A stretch of 64,000 nucleotides of DNA from Catenulispora pinistramenti (GCF_018274385.1 NZ_JAAFYZ010000013.1:1-64000), one strand, 5' to 3'. Positions 17,388 to 26,077 are shown, counted from the stretch's first letter. Translations and numbers: made by a program. Notes: a model not told the origin generated them from the letters alone.

Positions 17388-17618
17388 CTGGCGTCTTCCA
17401 CTAAGGACATCGAGCGGCCGGCAGTGTCGTTGCGGACCGGGGCGCCAGTCCACGTTCTGCGTGTGATCGCGGGACACGGGTCACTCACTACGACTCACTG
17501 GTGCCCGCATCCCGACCGGAAGCGGATCCAGGACGTTGGAACCTCGCTGAATGACTTCCTCAAGACCCACTGGCCCGCAAATGGCCCCCAAGGGCCTCAG
17601 GAGGAGCCAGAGGCATAG
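17388..17618 (+). pseudogene. C-terminal remnant of a tyrosine integrase, active-site Tyr lost
   Basis: An open stretch of 76 codons matches the end of actinomycete phage-type integrases: APVHVLRVIAGHGSLTTT, then HPDRKRIQDVGTSLNDFL, then a PANGPQ tail. In functional relatives the residues after TTT read QRYLHPD with the catalytic tyrosine; here they read HWCPHPD, so the nucleophile is replaced by cysteine. A TAG precedes the fragment. It ends 67 bp before the 40-bp tRNA-Pro copy, the normal position of an integrase 3' end beside its attachment site. Confidence 0.75.
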
Positions 17619-17634
17619 CAGTGCCCGAAGAACG

Positions 17635-17681
17635 ACGAAGGCCGGTTGACCTGGATCTACTCCCAGAAGACCGGCCTTCGT
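17635..17681. terminator. Hairpin beside the left att copy
   Basis: ACGAAGGCCGGT pairs perfectly with ACCGGCCTTCGT across a 23-nt loop. It lies immediately before the partial tRNA-Pro copy. The intact tRNA at 62.0 kb also has a hairpin in the same relative position, though of different sequence. Confidence 0.6.
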
Positions 17682-17685
17682 TGCG

Positions 17686-17725
17686 GTCGGGCTGACAGGA
17701 TTTGAACCTGCGACCCCCTGACCCC
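17686..17725 (-). repeat. Left attachment-site copy: 3' half of tRNA-Pro
   Basis: Forty bases identical to 62030-62069. They cover the tRNA-Pro 3' end from the anticodon loop to the discriminator base. Beyond base 17725 the similarity stops abruptly, so no tRNA can be formed here. This is the typical product of integrase-mediated insertion into a tRNA gene, read as one end of the island. Confidence 0.8.
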
Positions 17726-18168
17726 AGGTCTATCTGTCAACTGTTTCCACATGTCAAGCACACAATGCGTCCTCGGCAAGCCAGGTATGGCGAGTATCGA
17801 TCGGCAGGTCGTTCATGATCGCGCATCTCGTGTGGCCCCCAAGCGGCCCCCAAACGGTGGGCCTTCTCCGCCCGAGAAGATTCTGTCGCAGACACACTTC
17901 GATTCTGTTGATCGCGGTCGACTTCGGCGACATGGCGAAGATGGAACCCTCGCGAGCGCGGGCCCGAGAACCCTCGTGGAGTGTCCGTCGTCCTCGCCGG
18001 ACAGCGCCGTGCCCTCGAAATCGCCGTTCACAACGCTGACCGCGACCGCGACCGCGACCGCTCGTCCTGGCCCGGCGACTCCAGGCCGCGCTGGACAGCG
18101 TCACCGCGCAGGACTGCGGTCCTGGGTCGATGTTCTGGTCGTGGTCACCAGACAAACGGAACTAGCCG
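17726..18168. other. Left island edge: integrase-tail-like motif and short repeat, no gene
   Basis: At 17829-17850 the plus strand reads WPPSGPQT, like the Pro-Asn-Gly-Pro-Gln tail of phage-type integrases, without the rest of the protein. At about 18036-18062 the hexamer cgcgac is repeated about four times. No complete gene is supported. Confidence 0.35.
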
Positions 18169-18599
18169 GTGGGGGGTGGCCGCCGCGTAAGCGCCGTAGG
18201 CATCGCCCAGTTCGCGGCGGAGCGCCCTCTTGACAAGCAGGTCGTCGTCGACTACTACACCACCGCGTTCGCGGCGAACCCGGAGAAGGCGATCGCCGTC
18301 CACTTCGGCCCGGGCTACGTCCAGTACAACCCGGACGCCCAGGACGGGCCGGAGGCCTTCATCGGCTTGGTGAAGTGGCTGCGCGGCGAGTATCCGCGGC
18401 TGCGCCTGGACATCAAGCGCGTGGTCGCCGAAGGCGACATGGTCCCCACCCACTCCGACCTGGACGTCGAGCCCGGCAACCCGGACAACCCCGGCCGCGC
18501 GCTGGCGGACTCTTCCGCCTGGAGGATGGCAAGGTCGTCGAGCACTGGGAGGTGATCCAGGACGTTCCGAAGACCGCTGCGAACGATAACGGGATGTTC
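18169..18599 (+). pseudogene. SnoaL-like (NTF2-fold) protein, frameshifted
   Basis: The gene encodes a SnoaL-like protein of the NTF2 fold: VVVDYYTTAFAANPEKAI, then YNPDAQDGPEAFIG, then RLDIKRVVAEGDMV. At 18509-18515 one base is missing: GRALADS should read ADFFRLEDGKVVEHWEVIQD, which continues in the next frame and ends ...NDNGMF at 18599. No stop follows there, so the frame runs on. It is either a one-base deletion in a decayed gene or a sequencing error. These proteins catalyse small aldol or isomerase-type reactions; the partner is not evident. Confidence 0.75.
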
Positions 18600-18676
18600 C
18601 GACGCCTGCCGAGTTGCCGAGCCGCCGCGTTGCCACGCGCCGACGCCATCCTCGCGGCCGCGGCGCGCGGCGGCTG

Positions 18677-19204
18677 CTACGGCGTGGTGCTGAGCGTGAG
18701 GATCTGTGCCGGTGTGGAACTGCACGCCGCCAGGTCGAAGAGGGGGCCCGGGTACCCGTTCGGCTGGGGATACACCTGGATGCAGTCGGTATTGGAGGTG
18801 CCGGAGGCGATGAACTGGTACCGGCTGCCGCTCGTGCCGACCCGTTGGGGGATCCAGGTGGGGGAGCCGATGCAGGCCTCTTGGCGGACGCCGAGACGAT
18901 ATTTCGCGAGGCACAGGCCGTTGGCCTGGCTGACGATCTGATAGGCCCCGGGCATCCCGGAGACTGCTTGGAATGCGAAGTTCTGGGCTGTGGATCCGTT
19001 GCAGGGGTGGCCGTAAGTGTCGAGGAAGTAGTGGCCGGGGTCGGTCGTGCTGGTGTCCAGGCAGGTGTTCTGCGCTGCTGAGTAGATGGTGCTGATCGGC
19101 GCCGCCTGTGGGGCTGCTGTCTGTGCGGCGGCCGTCTGGGGTGCTGCGATCGCGCCGGTGACCGCGGCGACTGCTGCCGCGACTATGAGGGAGCTGCTGA
19201 TCAT
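18677..19204 (-). CDS. Secreted ricin-type beta-trefoil lectin
   Basis: A 175-aa exported protein. The signal peptide (residues 1-27) ends AAA/AQT. A single ricin-B-like domain follows, with paired cysteines and trefoil segments (NTCLDTS, then QNFAFQAV, GLCLAKY, DCIQVY). It probably binds a sugar outside the cell, with no attached enzyme domain. ATG 19204 follows TGGAGGACACG. It stands alone. Nothing is seen in 19205-19400 apart from a low-quality leader. Confidence 0.8.
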   Translation of the reverse strand: MISSSLIVAAAVAAVTGAIAAPQTAAAQTAAPQAAPISTIYSAAQNTCLDTSTTDPGHYFLDTYGHPCNGSTAQNFAFQAVSGMPGAYQIVSQANGLCLAKYRLGVRQEACIGSPTWIPQRVGTSGSRYQFIASGTSNTDCIQVYPQPNGYPGPLFDLAACSSTPAQILTLSTTP

Positions 19205-19415
19205 GGCGTGTCCTCCAGTCTTCCAGATGGGCGAAGCCGTGTTCGGCGCGTGATCGGACGTTGGGCAGGTGTGTGTCAGAAGCCTGATGCCCACCTACCG
19301 GGGTGAGTGAACCCGGGACGCCGGCCCGGTCACCGTCGGGTTCGAGCCTCGTCGGCCAGTAGGGTGCTGGTCTCCTCTGACACCGGGGTGGTCAGCGTGG
19401 CGCCCAGCATGTCGA

Positions 19416-19803
19416 TCAGCTCGGTTCTGGGCGATCAAGGTTCTGTGCACGACGGCCTGGATCTTCACAGCGGTCTTCATCGCGGTTCTGGCGGTACAGT
19501 TGCGGCTGAAGCGGTACGTGCCGTTCCCGTACTGGCTGACCGTGGTGGTCGTGAGCGTCACGGGCACCCTGTACACCGACATCCTGACCGACCGGCTCAA
19601 CGTCCCGCTGTGGCTCAGCTCCGCGGTCTTCTCGGTGCTGCTCGCGGCGGTGTTCGGCTTGTGGTGGCTGCGCGAGCGCACCCTGTCGATCCACTCGGTC
19701 ACCACGCTGTCGCGCGAGTCGTTCTACTGGCTCGCCGTCCTGGTCACCTTCGCGCTGGGCACCGCGACCGGCGACTGGATCCTCGAGCTCACCGGTTGGA
19801 GTC
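19416..19803 (+). pseudogene. COG4705-type membrane protein, internally deleted and truncated
   Basis: The frame begins ARFWAIKVLCTTA, the usual start of COG4705 membrane proteins, then joins directly to WIFTAVFIAVLAVQLRLKRYVPFPYWL. About one membrane segment expected between them is missing. Further family segments (GTLYTDILTD, RTLSIHSVTT, REAFYWLAVLV-like, ALGTATGD) follow, with three to four hydrophobic helices. It breaks off at about 19,803 where the opposite-strand regulator fragment begins. No start codon or ribosome site is evident. Not expected to work. Confidence 0.65.
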
Positions 19804-20082
19804 CGGGCGTCTCGGTCCTGCTGCCGCTCGGCCTCGATGCCGTATTCGCGGATCTTCCGGTAGATCGTGGCGCGGGACACACCCAGGGTTCGGGCTGCTT
19901 CGTTCTTGTTGCCGTGGGCGTCCAGCAGGCTGCGCACGATCGCGTCGCGCTCCGTGGACTCCAGTGGGTTGAGTACCCGGCGGGCCACGGTGTGGCATTC
20001 CGGCGGCAGGTCGTCGGCGCTCAGGTCGTCCCGCGCGTCCGCGAGCTCCTTGAGGAGTCGCGGGTCTCGGCCTGAACCGCAC
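19800..20082 (-). pseudogene. C-terminal HTH of a Fis-type activator
   Basis: The frame reads PRLLKELADARDDLSADDLP, then LNPLESTERDAIVRSLLDAHGNKNEAARTLGVSRATIYRKIREYGI. This is the HTH_8 (Fis-like) domain found at the end of GAF/AAA enhancer-binding-type activators. The upstream domains are absent, and the expected stop after YGI is missing. It abuts the membrane-protein fragment tail to tail, which suggests a deletion joined the two. Confidence 0.65.
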
Positions 20083-20094
20083 AGCCGCCGTTCG

Positions 20095-20943
20095 TCAGCC
20101 GAAGAACGCCAGGAGTTCGCGAACGAGTTCGTCCGGGCGTTCCTCGGCGAGGTAGTGGCCGGCCCCCGGGATCTGCACGAAGCGGATGTCCGTCGCCCGG
20201 TGCTCGTTCGAGGCGCGGGAAAAGCTCATGAGGTCACCGTCGGGAACGAGCACCGGCATGGTGAGCTTGGTGTGGGTGGCGGCCTCGTCGATGTCCTCGG
20301 CGAGGGTTCCGTACCAGCCGGCGACGGCCCGGATCGCCTCGGGCGAGTCGTAGGCGGCGGCGTAGATCGCCCTGGTGGTCTCGTCGAAAGCGGCCGGATT
20401 GTCCGAGAGCTTGTCGATGTACCAGTCGATCAGAAGGCGATAGCGTCCCGCCAGCAGCTTCTCCGGCAGCTCGTCGAGCGCGTTGAACGACAGGTGCCAT
20501 CCGCTCAGTTCGCCGGGCCTGGGGACGACCGGGAAGCGACGCAAAACTTCGTCGGGCGCACCGGGCCCCCAGAACGCGGCCTTGATGGTCGCGTCCGGGA
20601 AGTTGGCCGCGAAGTTGTAGGCGACCCACGAGCCGACGTCCTCACCGGCGATGTACACGCGCTCATGGCCGAGGGAGGATACGAGCTCGTAGATGTCCCG
20701 GGCCATGTTCTTCTTGTCGTAGCCCGCGGCAGGTTTCGACGACTCACCCATACCACGCAGGTCGCAGACGATCACCCGGTAGCGGCGCGCGAGGGCCGGC
20801 ATCATCTTGTGGTACTGCCACCAGGTGCGCGGCCAGCCGGGCAGCAGGACCAGCGGCACTCCGGTCCCACCGGCCACGTAGTGCAACCGGACACCGTTGA
20901 CGTCGGCGTAGTGGTGTTCGAATCCTTCGGGTGTGGTGGACAT
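20095..20943 (-). CDS. Epoxide-hydrolase-like alpha/beta hydrolase
   Basis: A 282-aa alpha/beta hydrolase whose nucleophile is aspartate, D102 in GEDVGSW, as in epoxide hydrolases and haloalkane dehalogenases rather than esterases. The oxyanion segment PGWPRTWW (about 35-42) and H263 (GAGHYLAEERPDE) are in place, and cap-domain tyrosines follow D102. ATG 20943 sits six bases after GAGGATGG; an ATG six bases earlier is also possible. It follows the cupin gene by 82 bp on the same strand, likely an operon under the divergent TetR regulator. Confidence 0.82.
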   Translation of the reverse strand: MSTTPEGFEHHYADVNGVRLHYVAGGTGVPLVLLPGWPRTWWQYHKMMPALARRYRVIVCDLRGMGESSKPAAGYDKKNMARDIYELVSSLGHERVYIAGEDVGSWVAYNFAANFPDATIKAAFWGPGAPDEVLRRFPVVPRPGELSGWHLSFNALDELPEKLLAGRYRLLIDWYIDKLSDNPAAFDETTRAIYAAAYDSPEAIRAVAGWYGTLAEDIDEAATHTKLTMPVLVPDGDLMSFSRASNEHRATDIRFVQIPGAGHYLAEERPDELVRELLAFFG

Positions 20944-21025
20944 GTCCATCCTCTGATCGCTGATGGTCGATGCCGGTCGGGACGGGCCCGGCCGGCTGTT
21001 CGGGGCGCGGGAAGTCGCGGCGTGG

Positions 21026-21538
21026 CTAGACGTCCGGAAGGAGCTCCGTGTTGTACCGCGCGAGCAGTTCGGGGTCGAACGGCAGGTCGCCGTCGACGGG
21101 CGGGTGCTCGCCGGGGCGGGCCGGCCGGCTGCTGGCGCGGAACACTTCCTCGATGCCGCCGGGGAGGAAGAAGAAGACCATCCTGGCGGCGTGCAGACCG
21201 CGGTTGATGAACCGGTGCCGGGTTCCGCGCGGGACGTAGAAGAAGCTGCCGGCTTCGGCGGCGACGGCCTGGTCGCCGTTGAGGAACTCGAGCTCTCCGG
21301 AGATCAGGTAGAACGCCTCGACGTGCTCGTTGTGTACGTGCGGCGCGGGGCCGCTGCCCGGGGGCACGGTGGCCTCGATGAGCATCAACTCCCCGTCGGT
21401 GCTCGCGGCGTCGGCCTTGATCGTGTAGATGTCCCCGGCGGCCCAGATCGTCTCGCCCGCCCCCTTGGGGACGTAGAGGGCGTTCCGCTTGGTGTAGCGG
21501 GGGTCTTGGTCGCCGGTTCCGGAGGTCGGAATGCTCAT
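21026..21538 (-). CDS. Cupin domain protein
   Basis: A 170-aa single-domain cupin. Motif 1 is HVHNEHVEAFY (H67, H69, E74 as metal ligands) and motif 2 is FYVPRGTRHRF (H108), so the four usual metal ligands are present. Quercetinase-like or other small-molecule dioxygenase activity is possible; so is simple sugar or metal binding. It is the first gene of a two-gene unit with the epoxide-hydrolase-like protein. A palindrome upstream separates it from a divergent TetR gene. Confidence 0.8.
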   Translation of the reverse strand: MSIPTSGTGDQDPRYTKRNALYVPKGAGETIWAAGDIYTIKADAASTDGELMLIEATVPPGSGPAPHVHNEHVEAFYLISGELEFLNGDQAVAAEAGSFFYVPRGTRHRFINRGLHAARMVFFFLPGGIEEVFRASSRPARPGEHPPVDGDLPFDPELLARYNTELLPDV

Positions 21539-21598
21539 GCCTGCGCTCCTTCGTCACGCGGTGCTGGTCCGCGCTGGGTCAGGGGGCTGTGAGATATA

Positions 21599-21616
21599 GA
21601 CCGAACGTTCCGAAAC
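21599..21616. promoter_or_regulatory. Putative TetR operator between cupin and TetR genes
   Basis: A palindrome centred on AACGTT (perfect core GAACGTTC at 21603-21610) lies in the divergent gap, in a locally AT-richer stretch. It is the natural binding site for the TetR regulator starting at 21708. Confidence 0.5.
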
Positions 21617-21707
21617 CTAGTCGCGATCCCAGAGCCCTGTCAAGGCACCCCGCCGCGGCCCCGGGCGCCGCAGGTAGACTGCGCGTCGGGAAGGGCGGGT
21701 GATCGCA

Positions 21708-22304
21708 GTGGCAGGTACAGGCGCAGGCGGACGCCCTCGTGAGTTCGATCCCGAGGTCGCGCTCGAGGCGGCGATGAGAGTCTTCTGGGCGCACGGCTAC
21801 GAGGGCACGTCCATGGCCGATCTGGTGGCCGCGACGAACCTGAGCAGGGCCAGTATTTACGCCGCGTTCGGGAACAAGGAATCACTGTTCTTCAAGGCGC
21901 TGGAGCGCTATCTCGCCGGCCCCGGCTCCTATTTCGCCACGGCGCTCGCCCAACCGACCGCCGCACGGGTCGCCCGCCAAGTGCTGTATTCAGCCATCGA
22001 TACCGTCGCCGGCGAGGGCACGCCGCAGGGTTGCCTCAGTGTCCAGGGAGCACTCGTCGTCGGCCCCCGATCGGCACACCTCAGAGAGCGCATGGAGAAG
22101 TACGGCCAAGACGCGACAGTGCACCTGGCCGAGCGGTTCCGGCGCGCGCAGCAGGACGGTGACCTGCCCGGGCACGCCGACGTGACGGTCTTGGCGCAGT
22201 TCGTGGTCACCGTGAGCCAGGGCATCGCGGTCCAGGCGGCCGCCGGGGCGGCACGCCAGCAGCTCCGGCTGATCGCCGATCAGGCGATGACCACCTGGCC
22301 GTGA
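21708..22304 (+). CDS. TetR family regulator
   Basis: A 198-aa TetR repressor with the GRPREFDPEVALEAAM entry typical of the AcrR/COG1309 subgroup, the helix-turn-helix GTSMADLVAATNLSRASIYAAF, and the TetR_C segment QGCLSVQGAL. The GTG at 21708 has the better distance to GGAAGGG; an in-frame GTG nine bases earlier is possible. It is divergent from the cupin/hydrolase pair, its probable targets. Confidence 0.85.
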   Translation: MAGTGAGGRPREFDPEVALEAAMRVFWAHGYEGTSMADLVAATNLSRASIYAAFGNKESLFFKALERYLAGPGSYFATALAQPTAARVARQVLYSAIDTVAGEGTPQGCLSVQGALVVGPRSAHLRERMEKYGQDATVHLAERFRRAQQDGDLPGHADVTVLAQFVVTVSQGIAVQAAAGAARQQLRLIADQAMTTWP

Positions 22305-22378
22305 ACCCCCTCACCGGTAGTGCCGGCGTCGCCGCTTTAAGTCGTTGAGCAGTACGGACGAGCCGTAGGATCGAAAAC

Positions 22379-23251
22379 GTGACCGCTGCGACCAACGAGC
22401 TCGGCGAGACGCTGCGCAGCTGGCGCGACCGGTTGCAGCCCGAAGAGCTCGGGCTGCCGACCGCCCCGCACCGGCGGGCGCGTGGGCTCAACCGCAAGGA
22501 GCTCGCCCGGCTGGCCGGGATGTCGCCGGACTACCTCGTGCAGTTGGAGCAGGGCCGGGCGAACACGCCGTCGGTCCAGGTGCTCGCGGCGATCGCTCGT
22601 GCGCTTCGGCTGACCGGGGCCGAACGTGCGTATCTGTTCCGGCTCGCCGGCCAGCCGGTGCCCGAGGAGCGGCAGATCAGCGCCGTCCTCCCGCACGGCG
22701 TCCGCCGGCTGGTGGAGCAGCTTTCGGCGAGTCCGGCCGCCGTCTACGACGTGCGCTGGAACCCGGTCGCGTGGAACGCGATGTGGGCCGCCGCGATAGC
22801 CGACCCGCTCACCCGGCCCGAGCGTGAGCGCAACATGGCCTGGCGGGCCTTCGTCGACCTGCCCACGCACGTGGTGCGCACGGCTGCTGAACAGCGGCAG
22901 TTCGAGGAAGCCATCGTGGCGGACCTGAGGTCGAGTTCGGGCAGATACCCGGGTGATCCCGGCCTGAGCGGGCTGGTCATGGACCTGCTTGCGGCCGGCG
23001 ACCGGTTCCGCACACTGTGGCAGGCCCGCCGCGTCGGCGTTTACGAGCAGGAGCACAAAACCATCGACCACCCCGATCTGGGTCTGCTCGAAGTCGACTG
23101 CGACATCCTCACCACCCACCGCAACGACCTGCGGGTCGTGGTCTACACGGCCCTCCCCGGGAGCGTGTCGGCCAAGGCCTTGGCGGAGCTCGGCGCGGCC
23201 TGCACCGAGAAGTCGTTGCTGGATCTCCCGCGTCGCGGCGGGGCCGTCTGA
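22379..23251 (+). CDS. XRE-type regulator with MmyB-like ligand domain
   Basis: A 290-aa regulator. Residues 8-85 are an HTH_31/XRE domain (LGETLRSWRDRL, then LNRKELARLAGMSPDYLVQLEQG, then RALRLTGAERAYL). Residues about 105-280 form the MmyB-like ligand-binding domain known from actinomycete regulators that bind fatty-acid-like ligands. The SDR and hydrolase genes nearby are candidate targets, though no operator was seen. It converges with the broken hydrolase gene at 23280. Confidence 0.88.
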   Translation: MTAATNELGETLRSWRDRLQPEELGLPTAPHRRARGLNRKELARLAGMSPDYLVQLEQGRANTPSVQVLAAIARALRLTGAERAYLFRLAGQPVPEERQISAVLPHGVRRLVEQLSASPAAVYDVRWNPVAWNAMWAAAIADPLTRPERERNMAWRAFVDLPTHVVRTAAEQRQFEEAIVADLRSSSGRYPGDPGLSGLVMDLLAAGDRFRTLWQARRVGVYEQEHKTIDHPDLGLLEVDCDILTTHRNDLRVVVYTALPGSVSAKALAELGAACTEKSLLDLPRRGGAV

Positions 23252-23279
23252 CCTCGGCTCGCTATCGCTTCGCCGCAGT

Positions 23280-24394
23280 TCACAGCCGCAGTTCGAACCA
23301 GTCGGCGACCAGCTGCCGGGCCGGGTCGGAGTCGTCCATGCTGCAGTGTTCGGCCCCGCCGTCCACGCCGTCGAACACCAGGAGCTGCTTGTCGGCCGAA
23401 CCGGCGGCCTCGATCGCCCGCTCCGCGTGCGAGAGCGGGATCATCGAGTCGTCGGCGCCGTGCATGATCAGGAACGGCTGGGTCAGGTGCGGGAGCGCCT
23501 CGGCCAGGGTGAACGCCGTGACCTTCGCCAAGGCCTCCGCCATCGTCTCGGTGCCCATCACCCACGGCAGCTGCCAGAACGGCACCGGGGTGGTCTGCGA
23601 CCGGGTCTCCCAGCGGTGCCGCCACAGCTCGCCGTAGTCCCACACCCCGCCCCACGCGGCGACGGCCTTGATCCGCGGCTCGAAGGAGGCGCCGCGCGGT
23701 GCGTAGTAACCGCCCAGGCTGATCCCGAGCAGACCGATCCGCGCCGGATCGATGTCGGAGCGGGTCTCCAGGTAGTCCACGACGGCCTTCGTTGGCACCT
23801 CGTAGTCTGGGCGGGAGGCTACGCCGCGCAGCCTCAGCGGCTCCCCGGTGCCCGGGGCGTCGACCACCAGGCAGGCGATGCCCCGGTCGGCGAACTCCTC
23901 CCGGATGATGCAGTACAGCAGCTCTTTGGTGACGTCGAAGCCGTTGTAGAAGATCACGACCGGGGCGCGGCCGCGTACCCCGCGGGCCGGGATGAGCCAG
24001 CCGGGCAGTACGCCGTCCGGTGAGTCGATCTCCACGCGCTCAAGGGCCGTGGCAGGGTCTTGACGGCCTTCTCGAATGCCTCGAGTGCGAGCTCGTAGCT
24101 GTTCGTCTTCGCCGGTCCCGGCGCGGTCTGCCGTTCCCCGGTCAGGTAGTAGTTCGCGGCTCGCAGATATCGCTCGGACGCGCTGCGGCGGTAGCCGCAG
24201 CGCAGGTCCCGCTCTGCGAATTCGGCTTGGAGCGCGCCTGCCTCGTCCCACGCCTTCGTCCACGCGTCGGGATCCGGCTGCGCCTCGCGCAGCGGCGCCA
24301 GCCGGCGGTCGATCTGGCCCAGCTGCCCGCCGGCCGTCATCGACAACAGTACGGCCGATGACCACATGTAGTTCTTCGGGAAGTACTTGAACAC
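23280..24394 (-). pseudogene. Alpha/beta hydrolase (pseudooxynicotine-hydrolase-like), frameshifted
   Basis: The N-terminal part (GTG 24394 after AAGGAG; FKYFPKNYMWSS through KTNSYELALEAFEKAVKTLP) and C-terminal part (ALERVEIDSPDGVLPGWLIP to the end) lie in different frames, joined at about 24,045-24,060. Together they give about 370 residues, the normal length for this family, which cleaves C-C or ester bonds. The C-terminal part has GISLGGYY (Ser), HGADDSMIP (Asp) and GAEHCSM (His). Either one base is missing or two are extra. A sequencing error cannot be excluded. Confidence 0.78.
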
Positions 24395-24505
24395 GACAGC
24401 TCCTTGATCAGCTCGTCCCCGAACGATCGTGTCCGCGATCTCGTCAGCTGAAGCGATCAACAGTGGTGAAGCTGGTACCACCCTTGTGGTGCGGTCGCCG
24501 TACCG

Positions 24506-25084
24506 CTAGGCGAAGGCGACGTCGACCAGCGCCTTCGCGGCACCGGCGGAGACCTTCGCGACCGTGGCGTCGTGGTCGAGCCACGCGGAGACACCCGCGC
24601 CGTCGTAGAGCACGACCAACTGCCTGGCCAGCGTTTCGGGGGAGGGCACGCCCGCGGCGAAGGCGAGGTCGAGGAACAGCGAGTGCACCCACAGCCGGTA
24701 CTCCTCGGTGGCTTTCTCCACCGCCTCGCCGGTCTCGGATTCGGCGCTGGCGCACATGAAGGCGCAGCCGCGGAAGTCGGGTTCGGCGAAGATCAGGCCC
24801 TGCACCTCGAAGACGCCGGCCAGCCGCTCCCGGGGTGTGCGATAACGCACCTCCAGCTCCCGGGCCATCCGCTCCCGGGTCTGGGTGTGACGGCCTTTGA
24901 GATAGGCGCGTACGAGCTCGTCTTTGCTGCCGAACGTGTTGTACAGCGACGCCTTGGCCACGCCGGCCCTCTTGATCACCTGGTCGATGCCCACCGAGGC
25001 GATGCCCTCGGCGTAGAACAGCTCGTCGGCGGCGGCCAGCAGTCGTTCGCGGACTGAGGTCCGCGCTCTCGTCTCCATAGCCAT
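24506..25084 (-). CDS. TetR family regulator of the SDR operon
   Basis: A 192-aa TetR repressor: RERLLAAADELFYAEG, then GIDQVIKRAGVAKASLYNTFGSKDELV, then a TetR_C domain. It lacks a clear ribosome site, and the ATG lies only about 15 bp from the operator-containing promoter, so the mRNA may be nearly leaderless. Two operator copies sit directly upstream and a third in the promoter of the divergent SDR gene. This argues that the protein represses both itself and the SDR-hydrolase-SDR operon. Confidence 0.88.
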   Translation of the reverse strand: MAMETRARTSVRERLLAAADELFYAEGIASVGIDQVIKRAGVAKASLYNTFGSKDELVRAYLKGRHTQTRERMARELEVRYRTPRERLAGVFEVQGLIFAEPDFRGCAFMCASAESETGEAVEKATEEYRLWVHSLFLDLAFAAGVPSPETLARQLVVLYDGAGVSAWLDHDATVAKVSAGAAKALVDVAFA

Positions 25085-25098
25085 GCAAGCATGTTATC

Positions 25099-25150
25099 AG
25101 ACCGATCTGTCTAGTTGCCAGAGGGGGAAGTATTCCAGACAGGTCGGTCT
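25099..25150. promoter_or_regulatory. Two TetR operators upstream of the regulator
   Basis: AGACCGATCTGTCT (25099-25112) and AGACAGGTCGGTCT (25137-25150) are copies of one 14-bp partly palindromic site, in opposite orientation with centres 38 bp apart. The first lies 14 bp before the TetR start. Confidence 0.75.
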
Positions 25151-25235
25151 AATCTCATGTCCAATTGTAGACCTAATCGTCCTGGTCGCTGGCCATAGCC
25201 ACTGTTTAAGTGTGGGCACTACGGCCGCGTTCCGG

Positions 25236-25265
25236 TTTACCCGACCAGACCGACCTGTCTAAGTT
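25236..25265 (+). promoter_or_regulatory. SDR operon promoter with operator in the spacer
   Basis: TTTACC (25236-25241) and TAAGTT (25260-25265) are 18 bp apart. The third operator, AGACCGACCTGTCT (25247-25260), fills the spacer, an arrangement that would block RNA polymerase directly. It differs from the first copy by one base. Confidence 0.7.
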
Positions 25266-25318
25266 GAGGGCATCGAGAAACCTCTGAGTCTGATCCGTGA
25301 CGCAAGGAAGGCACCGCC

Positions 25319-26056
25319 ATGACGAGCGAGACTGACACCGGCGACCGGCACACCGCTTTGGTGACCGGCGCGACCTCCGGCATCGGCCGTGCGGTGGCCC
25401 TCAGGCTGGCCGACGACGGCCTGCGAGTCCTGGTCGCCGGCCGTGACGCCGAGCGAGGATCCCAAGTCGTCGCCGAGATCGAGGAGAACGGCGGCCGGGC
25501 GAGGTTCCTGGCCGCCGACCTCGGCGACGTGCGGGGCGTCCAGCAGCTGGCCTCCGCGGCGGGCGAGGTGGACGTCCTGGTCAACAACGCCGGCTTCTCC
25601 TGGTTCGGACCCACCCCGGACCTGCCCGCGGACACCTTCGACGCTCTGTTCGCAGCCAACGTGCGCTCGGCCTACTACCTGGTGGCCGCGCTCGCGCCGA
25701 AGATGGCCGAGCGCGGGTACGGGCGCATCGTCAACGTCGGCAGCATGGCCGGGCAGGTCGGCCTGCCGGGCGGCGCGGCCTACAGCGCGACCAAGGCGGC
25801 GCTGGCCGCGATGACCCGCGCCTGGGCCGTCGAGTTCAGCCCCCGTGGCGTGCTGGTCAACACCGTCGCCCCCGGCCCGGTCTACACCCGCCCCGCGAAC
25901 GAGGAGAACATCACCGCACTGGCGAAGACGACCCTGCTCGCCCGTGGTGCGCAGGCCGCTGAGATCGCCGACGTGATCGCGTTCATCGTCAGCCCGGCTG
26001 CCGGCTACGTCACTGGAGCCGTGATCCCCGTCGACGGCGGACGCACCGCAATCTGA
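25319..26056 (+). CDS. SDR family oxidoreductase
   Basis: A 245-aa classical short-chain dehydrogenase/reductase. It has the dinucleotide motif TGATSGIG (16-23), AGRD after strand 2 (pointing to NADP(H)), NNAG, serine in NVGSMAG, and Y155/K159 in YSATK. It reduces a carbonyl or oxidises an alcohol; substrate unknown. ATG 25319 follows AAGGAAGG. It is the first gene of the TetR-controlled operon, with a hydrolase 21 bp downstream. Confidence 0.9.
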   Translation: MTSETDTGDRHTALVTGATSGIGRAVALRLADDGLRVLVAGRDAERGSQVVAEIEENGGRARFLAADLGDVRGVQQLASAAGEVDVLVNNAGFSWFGPTPDLPADTFDALFAANVRSAYYLVAALAPKMAERGYGRIVNVGSMAGQVGLPGGAAYSATKAALAAMTRAWAVEFSPRGVLVNTVAPGPVYTRPANEENITALAKTTLLARGAQAAEIADVIAFIVSPAAGYVTGAVIPVDGGRTAI

Positions 26057-26077
26057 ACCTCTGGAGAGAGCACGACC

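Noticed and set aside
18036-18062. Repeated cgcgac hexamers as a CRISPR-like array
   Set aside because: Units of six bases without spacers; a simple tandem repeat. No CRISPR array or cas gene was seen anywhere in the window.
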